DNA of 64,000 nt. It comes from Reticulascus tulasneorum (Eukaryota; Ascomycota; Sordariomycetes; Glomerellales; Reticulascaceae). The translations under genes were made by a program, and so were the position numbers. The notes under the pieces are model-generated. The model ran no database searches. It saw nothing but the letters and a program-made list of their open reading frames with translations, and was not told the origin of the DNA. Each line of letters starts with the position of its first letter. The first letter of the stretch is position 1. Positions 56,757 to 64,000 of this stretch are shown here, piece after piece. Location of the stretch: contig LSAX01000002.1 of NCBI GenBank assembly GCA_001557505.1, forward strand, positions 744,001 to 808,000, read 5' to 3'.

Positions 56757-58797
56757 ATGGTCCTGGATTCTGCTTCGGCTGAACAAGCCGTGGCCCATGG
56801 CATTTGGACCGACCATGCTACCCAAAGTGAGTGATTTCATTCCATTGCAAAGTGATCTTGCAGTATATTAAAAAGTGATTAAATACTAGTGACACAAATC
56901 TTGATAACAGAGAACGAAGTTGCGTATTGTATAACCGTGGTGACCGTTTGTCTGACTTTATCTGGACCTTATGTCTTTACGATCTTGAAGACACTTTTTG
57001 TCTTCCTACATTGCTGGTGGGAAAGAAGCGACCAAGAAGAAGATGGAGACGAATCCGAAAGAACAGGTCTGGTTTCCGAAGTAATCAGAAGTTCCAATGG
57101 TGGGAGAAAGCTGTTTCGGAACATTATAAACCATGTGTTTCAAAAGGGCAAGCTCCACAAGACGTGGTTGATAATGGTTGGCACTATGGTTTTTGGAATA
57201 TTTGTTGCCATGGTTATTGCAGGTGTTTTTTCGGCAAGAGTTGCAACTGATCGAGCTGCGTTGTCGGCCTCAAATCATTGCGGCATCTGGCAATTCGACA
57301 GCGACCAGGCAGGCGAGAGTGCTGCCACTCGCGCTGATGTCTATGATCGCTACAAAGAGTCTAGAGCGGGAGAGTATGCTCAATACTGTTACAACCCACC
57401 CCAAATCCTGGATCCAATGCGCTGCAACTTCTTTTACCAGCCCAGCATTAACTTCACAACGAGTTATTCATACCAATGCCCATTTTCGGACCATAGTATC
57501 TGCATCACTGGAGTTCCAGAAGTTACTTTCGACACAGGCCTTGTTGACGCAAGCCAAATTGGAGTTAACGTCAAGTCTGCGCACAAGTTTCGCAGAACCA
57601 CGACGTGCACTCCGCTGAGTGTTCAGTCCCCACATGTGCAAAGCGAAGTGAAGAACGGCACGAGGACCTTTTATTACAACTATGGAAAGAAAGTGGATGA
57701 AGAAAACATTCAAAATTACACCTACTCTACCACAGGCGATCCTTTTGATGGGTTAGTGCCGACATATCTCGTCAAGTAAGTCAAAGAGTACGACAGTGCG
57801 AATTTGAACATATCTTGCTGACAACAGTGGTTTCCATAGTACGTATGCAACTTCATGGTATCCCGAAACGGATTACTGGATACCGATTCCAGAACTGTCT
57901 CCACCTGCGGGCAGTACGCTTACGATAATTTTCATCTCTTCGTTGCATATCTTATACGCCAAGCCTAGTTCAGATCCTATCTTCACAGCAGATAAAGCGC
58001 ACTACGTCGATGACGATCCTGAGCCGTGGTATTACAAGTCGGATGCAAAGGCAGGTGTTGTTGCTTGCATTGATAACCATCAACTTTGCTCTCACGACGG
58101 AAAAATATGCTGGCCCATGACACACAACCCGGATATAGTTGGTCCTGGATACTGGCTTATGAAACTCTCCCTTGGGGCTTCAAATATTTACGACTCAATC
58201 AAACAGCGACTTGGCAGTGCTCTCATTGCGCAAGAGAAGGTTAGCCAATACACTTCAGGGCCATTGGGTGACAGGCACTGGATCCGAGAAGCGGAGCGTC
58301 TGTTTGCCACGTCGTTGGCTCGAATACAGTTCGACGCGTGGAATATTGCCAGTGGCGAGGATCAAGTACATGAAGGTGAAGATGGATATATCAATGTGAC
58401 CCCAGAAGAAGCTGGCAATTTGTGTGGTATCTTCAAGTTCAAGAGCATGGGCCACAAAAACATCAACCTGTCGGCATTTGTTATGCTGCTACTGGTTCTG
58501 CCAATGGTCTGGATTCTGAGCAGAGAGGTAACAGAGATTATAGGATATTGGGGCATAGTCAAAGCACTCTTTGGCCACTTCAAGGGGGGAAATCAAGACG
58601 CCGAACATGAGCCGGAAACGGAAAGCAATCCAGAACATCAAGGGGAACTCGCAGTGGGTGACAGCCGCACAGAAGTGGCTCCAACGCAACAACAGATGCG
58701 CGAGAACCCCCAAAAACCACCCGAGCTAGTCATTTATTTCATTCTGTTAAGGTTGTTGAAACTTCTGTGGTTTGTGATCACCTACGCTTGTCGGTGA
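56757..58797 (+). CDS. Fungal multi-span membrane protein of unknown function
   Basis: Three exons (56757-56826, 56890-57775, 57828-58797) give 641 aa. Splicing exon 1 to 2 gives HGIWTDHATQMTQILITENE, followed by a membrane helix (VAYCITVVTVCLTLSGPYVF). A second helix is WLIMVGTMVFGIFVAMVIAG. Then comes a large extracytoplasmic-looking region with about a dozen Cys and several N-glycosylation sequons (NFT, NGT, NYT), containing CNFFYQPSINF, WYPETDYWIPIPELSPP, ACIDNHQLCSHDGKICWPMT and NLCGIFKFKSMGHKN. A late helix (LSAFVMLLLVLPMVWIL) and a final hydrophobic end close the chain. The layout matches a group of Pezizomycotina proteins known to me only as hypothetical; I cannot name a Pfam family or function. 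A cell-surface or secretory-pathway location is inferred. Confidence 0.72.
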
Positions 58798-59080
58798 ATC
58801 GCAGTTCTCAAGCTTTTCCTTCATGTACTACAGAAGCTTGATAAATTACAATGTTGAACATAGTTACGGTGAGTATACCGTTTGAATTTATAGTCGTTCA
58901 GTGTCATGTATTGTTATTAGAGTGACATGTCTGGCAAGTAATAAAAACCACGTATTGACACTGAGGCACTTGGCATAATGAGGATGTAATCGTCGCGAAT
59001 CCTTAGGCGCAGTATCTCGTATTATCATAACAGCTTCTCTATGATTCCCGGGAGATGATAAATGAGTGTCTAACTAATAT

Positions 59081-60154
59081 TTATTTTGTAGTGAAGATGT
59101 TGAGCGGAATAGTGCACGCAACTGCATAAATGGGCATATCAACGATCTCTGTAATCTTCAAATCAGCCACGGCGGAGGACAAGATATAGGCTTCAGTCCT
59201 AGTCAGATTTTTCGTCGCTTCAAGCCAGTCAATAATACCGTTAAGAGCCTTGTGAGAGGCTGTGCGGAGGTCCTCATCGACTCCAAGGACTGCGTACTCT
59301 TGCCCTCGCTCCTTGGACTGAGGGGCAGTCTTTGGGTTCAGGTAATGGGGAGTTTGCACCCATGGCATATTCTTCTCCACGGTGAGGCGCAGGCGTCCGG
59401 ACATTGGCGTTTCGATGCCCGTTCCTGTCATTTCGCCATCGCCCTGAGCTGAGTGTCCATCTCCCCCGCTGACGAGACCGCCACGTTTCTGCACGGGTAG
59501 ATATAGCGTTGAGCCGACTGTGAGGGCCTTGGTGTCCATGTTGCCGCCCCAGTAATAAGGCGGGATAGGATCGACTGGTCCGTCAAACGGTGCTGCGACG
59601 GTAATTGTGCCAAGGAACGGTCGGACGGGGACGTGGACGCCCTTTTTGAATTCGGTATAATCCTTTTTCTTGTCGACTAGGTCATAGATCTTCAACACTG
59701 GGTCGGAGAACTCATCCGCGAGTAGCCCGTAGCCAGGGACAACTGCGGACCAGCCGTATGGGCCGGGAGTCACCTCCAGCACGTCGATACGAATGACGTC
59801 TCCAGGCTCAGCACCTTTGACGTGAATGGGACCGAAGGTTGGGCCTAAGTTGGCCAAGGTAAAGACTGCCTCAGTGACATTGTAGTCATTCCTGTGATAC
59901 AGATCTGTAAGGATAGAGGTGATGTTGTCGCTTCCGGTGCCATCAAGCCGGGCGAATGTGATCTCAGCGCCCGAAGGTACAGTGGGAATAGGTGACGCAG
60001 GCCCGAAGTGATTGAAGTCGAAGTTGAAGAGAGTGGGAGTACCGAGTTGAGACATCTTGTTGGCTGGCACGTCACACAAGCTCTGAAATGGGGTAGGAAA
60101 GGTGCTGATCACTGGTGCTTTGACATGGCGGCTGACATTGACTTTATACTGCAT
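59081..60154 (-). CDS. Acetamidase/formamidase (FmdA/AmdA family)
   Basis: Single exon, 357 aa from ATG at 60154; Met34 (60055, SQLGTPTLFNF) is an alternative start. The FmdA_AmdA fold is clear: IHVKGAEPGDVIRIDVLEVT, YGLLADEFSDPVLKIYDL, FLGTITVAAP, PPYYWGGNMDTKALTVGSTL, and GGLVSGGDGHSAQGDGEMTG with its metal- or catalysis-linked Asp, His and Glu, then GIETPMSGRLRLTVEKN. These enzymes hydrolyse formamide, acetamide or related short amides to ammonia and acid, letting the fungus use them as nitrogen source. This is a different family from the amidase-signature AmdS of Aspergillus. The enzyme is probably cytosolic. Regulation by nitrogen factors is likely but no clear site was confirmed. Confidence 0.92.
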   Translation of the reverse strand: MQYKVNVSRHVKAPVISTFPTPFQSLCDVPANKMSQLGTPTLFNFDFNHFGPASPIPTVPSGAEITFARLDGTGSDNITSILTDLYHRNDYNVTEAVFTLANLGPTFGPIHVKGAEPGDVIRIDVLEVTPGPYGWSAVVPGYGLLADEFSDPVLKIYDLVDKKKDYTEFKKGVHVPVRPFLGTITVAAPFDGPVDPIPPYYWGGNMDTKALTVGSTLYLPVQKRGGLVSGGDGHSAQGDGEMTGTGIETPMSGRLRLTVEKNMPWVQTPHYLNPKTAPQSKERGQEYAVLGVDEDLRTASHKALNGIIDWLEATKNLTRTEAYILSSAVADLKITEIVDMPIYAVACTIPLNIFTTK

Positions 60155-61713
60155 TGTCTGAAGGGACCGAGCCTGCCGTGTAATGACTTTTCATACCCGA
60201 GCAAACAGCATCCTAGCAACCGTTAGATTAGTACACACTTGGATCTGACGTGAGCATGGGATGGTGTACGGAACGCACTGTTAGAACCTCGTATGTTATT
60301 GAACCCTGTAACGTGCTGCTGGCCACATTTCGAGGTATGATGGTTATCACAGGAAAGACGCATGTTAAGGCCTGGCTGAATCCATACAACTACTAGGTGT
60401 TGGATGTGGGCTTATTAGCTCCCGTGATCCCCTTGACTACAAGTGCTGACTTGCACTTCGACATGAAAATCAGATGCTTGAGAAAGGGAGCTTTACCAGA
60501 ACCGGAAAGGGTAGGGTTGCCAGTATAGAGAAAAAGCCTTCCGAATTAACATACCAAGCTACGAGGGCCTGCGGAGATATATGTGTTAGGTCTATACACC
60601 GTGAACTATGCATCTTGCTTGACCTTCGATTAGGCAGTGCGCGCCTGGAAGACATACCCCAGTTGCCATATTGTAAACGGCACGCATTGGGTCGGACAAA
60701 GGAAGTCCAGGGCGTAGTCAAACACGCGACAGCGCGTCCAAAGCCGCAGAGAAGGGAACCAACCCTCCATTTAAGATGGCGAAATCTTCTTCATCCTTCC
60801 AGCTAATTCTCAGTCAGCACCCTTTGACCAGGGCATGCGTTGTGGACATTTTTTCCAAATTTCCCTTTTAGGAAAATGCCATTCTAGTGACTTCGGAATA
60901 GACAGACGATACCCCCACTTCCACGTCTGAAGATTTTAGAGATATTATGAATAGATAATCTGGAGACTTGACTGCTTGTTGTACGGTGATAGAGAATAGA
61001 GCAGGGATAGTTAAACATATTGATCTTAGAACCATTCCCGCCAACCTGTTTTCTCCGCAGGACCCAGGCTATTTACTAACCCACCGCTAAATAATGGTCT
61101 ATAGATCCCTCGATACCTTTCTAAAAAAAGACAAAGTCCAATTAGATCCCCCCAGCCAAATAAACACGCTTATATTACATAAGGTAAATATATATTAGGT
61201 ATCTAATTTCTCTGTAGGCATGGACCTACCTCTGATAATCAATCTTGCGTTTCTTCATACCTCGCCAATTTTACTCTAATAAAAGTTGACGGGTTTTAAC
61301 TCGATTTGACTAAGTGTAGAATGCTGAATGGCGGACACACATTTGGCCTGCCCACCAAGATAAATACGCAACAACTTGCCAAGCCTAGGGATTCTAGATT
61401 CGTTAAGAGCGCCATTTATGTATGCAAGTCTAGTAGTTTTAGCCTTAGAAGATGAAGACTATGTAAGGCTTTGCAATTCTTGACCTTCAGATAGCAAGAT
61501 ATGGCTACACTTGAATTCAACCCTTGCTTCCGGTCTGGTGAAAGCGTGACTCTATCCTGCAAACGAATCCAAGGCCACAACGACGAGACAAGCCCTGTTA
61601 GACGTACCCTCTGCCTAGGATGGTCGCAGCTTGAGCTGTATGTGTGTCTATTATCAATGAAGCCAATCTAACAGTTTACGATCATTCGAACTCAACCACG
61701 GCCTTCCGCTGGT
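60155..61713. other. Intergenic, 1.56 kb, partly AT-rich
   Basis: Between the formamidase and phosphoesterase genes, both on the minus strand. The part from about 60950 to 61460 is AT-rich and could be degraded repeat; no TIRs or genes found. The first part is the formamidase promoter. Confidence 0.4.
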
Positions 61714-63060
61714 TTAATTGGACTTCTTGTCCGACTCGAGCTCATCCACTAACCTCACTGGTAATGAGCGTTTCCGAGGTCCAGGCGAGATAATCGTCCA
61801 ATTGCAGGTGGTGCAGCCAGTCTTATCGTTGGGCGTAGCAGGGTACGAATCCTCGCCGTAGGTAGCGTTCAACGACACATTACCGACGACATTGCCTGAC
61901 TCGAGCCTGATCCAAGTAGAGAGCTCAAGATTCTGCAGTTTTTCCTGAGTTATGTACACCTGCCGAGCGCCTCGAATCCAATTACCGTAGCCTCCATAAC
62001 CAGAGTGCTGGCCGAAGCACATATTAAGGCCGTTTCCGTTCACAGTCATGTTAGGCAGAACGCCCTTCCATTTGTAGCACCAGGTATCGCCGTGATCATG
62101 TCCGGAGAATATGGCCATGAATCCTGGAGTGCTGGTGATGGCCTCCATGAAGGGGATATCCTGACCGCCGTAGCTACAGCTGCCGCCATGGCTGCCATCC
62201 GCACACCATCCTTGGCCTTGTGAAGAAAGCAGGACGTCATCATTGACACCGGGCTCGTTATTAGGGTCTACGCCTGCCTTTTGGAGAGCGAGGGCGGCGT
62301 TGATCGGAATGTGGACAAAGCCAACCGAGGGAATCGTCTTGTTGAACTTCTTGACGAACTTGGCATTGGTCTCCTTGAACCATTGAACAACATTCTCGTG
62401 GACCCAGTTGCCCATATCTGCGTTCTTCTCTCGAAAGTGAGCCCCGCCACGGCTATCAAAGAACCAAAGGAGCAGTTCCGGGGCGCAGTGACAGCTTGTA
62501 CAGTTGGCAGCATAAACCGGGAGATAATAATTAGAGACTCCAGCATCGCGATTGACGACCATCTGCTTGGTGAGTGCGTTTGGCCATTGTCTCTCTCGAG
62601 CAAGAATGGCCGTGCCGGAGGTGTTGTAGGTGTGGTCGTGGTTACCATAAGTAGAGGCCCACGGTAGACCGCGCTCGACCATGGGGCCAACAATCATATC
62701 TACATAGACGGTGGCATTTTCGAGATATGCATTCTCACCAGTAATAAGATCGCCGTTGAGGACCACCAGGTCAGGCCTATCAAAATCGAGGACTTTGTTT
62801 AGAACCCGGACGCTGTGAATGTCCAGCTGCGGCCCCCATTGGTCCCAGGCGTCTATAGTTGGTCAGACTGGTGCAATGGTTTATGGAAAGAATGTGACAT
62901 CAGAATACATACTCTCGCCGAAGTGAAGATCCTCGAATATAGATATTTGGAAATTCCCATCTTCGTCGAACTGGAGGGGCCCTGCTGGGTCACGCCTCAT
63001 GTTCGCCGCCCGAACGGACGAAGCTGCCAAAATGATGCTTGCAAACCAAAGTCCGATCAT
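61714..63060 (-). CDS. Secreted calcineurin-like metallophosphoesterase
   Basis: Two exons (63060-62913 and 62852-61714) give 428 aa. A signal peptide (IGLWFASIILAASSVRA) precedes the catalytic domain. The five metallophosphoesterase motifs are present: D-x-H as FEDLHFGEN (Asp44, His46), GD in VVLNGDLITGEN, GNHD in STYGNHDHTYN, a His in FVHIPIN, and GHDH in IFSGHDHGDTW. Thus the two-metal site is complete. Seven or more Asn-linked glycosylation sequons and several Cys (CTSCHC, CADG, CTTCNW) support secretion. Relatives include yeast Dcr2/Sia1-like proteins and fungal acid phosphatases or phosphodiesterases of this fold. The natural substrate is unknown; phosphate scavenging is an inference. 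Confidence 0.9.
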
Positions 63061-64000
63061 TTTCTCGACCAGTGTTGATTAAAGCTCCAAGGATAACTTG
63101 CCTAGAGGACCAAAGACTACGGTTCCAAATCCAGGGGGACCTGGACCGTCCTTTAAGACTGCGTTCCATGCCCCGAAAGAAACCCTTGATCAAAGACATG
63201 TCCGAATTTTACGAATTCAGACTGGGGTGGCCGCGACATGCATCAAACAACCCAGGTTTTCGGGCTACATTCTCCGACAGAGACATACTGACGGTGCAAG
63301 AGAGGCTAGGCAGCTCAGCGGGATCCATAATGTCCCAGGACAGGCCGTGGATTGAGGGTGAAACGTGCCTTAACAGCAATTATGAATGGGAACGTGAACG
63401 TTACGCCAAGTCTTGCAGAACAAGTTATTCAACAGCGTGCTCGGGAACGGACGGGTGAAGGTGACAGTAGACAGGCCCTCGAGGGTCCGGGGTGTGGACC
63501 GATAGGCGAGAACGTGATCGGCCTAGGGAATGCTACTGGTGGCCGCTGTGGCATGGGTAGGGGTTCTGATCCTGATGGAATATGGTGGGGTCGCTCACTG
63601 ACACCGTCCCCTAATCCAACTGTCTGGGACCTGCACTTTTGTACAGTAGTGAATTGCAAGTACCTGTCCCGATCGACTTACACAGCACTAAGAGAAAGCA
63701 CTAAATTAGTGGCTTTGATGGAGCATATTAAGACCTCCCTATTTATAGGTAATTCCAAAGCCACGTGTGATCGTAGATGTCTGAAAATTCTCTTCAAACT
63801 CTGATCCAGGGGCGGGGTGGGTTGCCGCAATAACAACCTCAATGTTTAAGGTACGGGGGGTCATGTATCTGCATACCTGAAGTCCGCATGTAGAAGGTGG
63901 GCTGGTGCGAGCATATAATAGGAATCTTACGATTAGAAGTGGGCACACGGCATTCTGGAAAGACACCCGTGGGAGCTCTAACTAAATTGGCTGATGAGTA
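63061..64000. other. Window end, upstream of the phosphoesterase gene
   Basis: 940 bp containing the phosphoesterase promoter. ORFs of up to 150 codons (63352-63804) have no domain and no supporting features. Nothing else recognised. Confidence 0.4.

Noticed and set aside
63352..63804. 150-codon plus-strand frame near the window end
   Set aside because: It does not start at an ATG, overlaps several frames in other phases and has no domain.

Overview
This is a nuclear fragment of a filamentous ascomycete (Pezizomycotina). The Eurotiomycetes, for example the Aspergillus/Penicillium lineage, are the best guess, but that is inference from gene content only. The evidence is short GT-AG introns of about 50-80 bp, Zn2Cys6 and bZIP regulators, three HET-domain genes, a LysM protein, a GH51 arabinofuranosidase, an NCS1/Fur permease and fungal-type housekeeping genes. 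No bacterial, viral or organellar segment is visible. Exon boundaries were placed by hand. Every listed gene model except GH51 keeps one open frame across its introns.

Left part (1-16.5 kb) is accessory and decaying. It holds a DHA2-type MFS efflux carrier (-), a 162-bp Tc1/mariner-like MITE, a small bZIP factor (-), a six-exon Zn2Cys6 regulator (+) and an AYR1-like SDR (-). A second SDR (12.24-13.82 kb) is dead. It is split by a 602-bp hAT-like element with matching terminal inverted repeats and a perfect 8-bp target duplication. Further right is a decayed DUF1295-like fragment with an in-frame TAG. From 13.8 to 17.4 kb almost nothing else is recognisable.

Middle left (17.4-29.4 kb) carries a three-LysM secreted protein, two single-exon HET-domain proteins, a five-exon NCS1/Fur-type permease and an N-terminally anchored flavin monooxygenase.

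Middle (29.9-39.7 kb) is a compact housekeeping block: LCP5/neuroguidin (-), a TM9SF/Emp70 protein (+), mediator subunit MED4 (-), a six-exon QCR10-like subunit of complex III (+), the ALG10 glucosyltransferase (+) and a short conserved-looking protein (-). LCP5/TM9 and MED4/QCR10 are divergent pairs.

Right part (41.7-63.1 kb) is again accessory with one housekeeping gene inside it. It contains an alpha/beta hydrolase, a Zn2Cys6 regulator, a GH51 alpha-L-arabinofuranosidase with an apparent one-base frame break at intron 2, a third HET protein, a V-ATPase proteolipid (VMA11-like), another Zn2Cys6 regulator, a ToxD-like MDR oxidoreductase, a membrane protein I cannot assign, an acetamidase/formamidase and a secreted metallophosphoesterase. 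There is no PKS, NRPS or terpene synthase, so the scattered enzymes do not form an obvious biosynthetic cluster.

The most useful observations concern structure. Two introns are best explained as GC-AG. One of them sits exactly inside a Zn2Cys6 cluster, is 69 nt long and has no stop, so retention would change the zinc knuckle without breaking the frame. The other is needed to encode the C-terminal sorting motif of the TM9 protein. Six introns appear to use AAG acceptors. One gene is disrupted by a datable transposon insertion.
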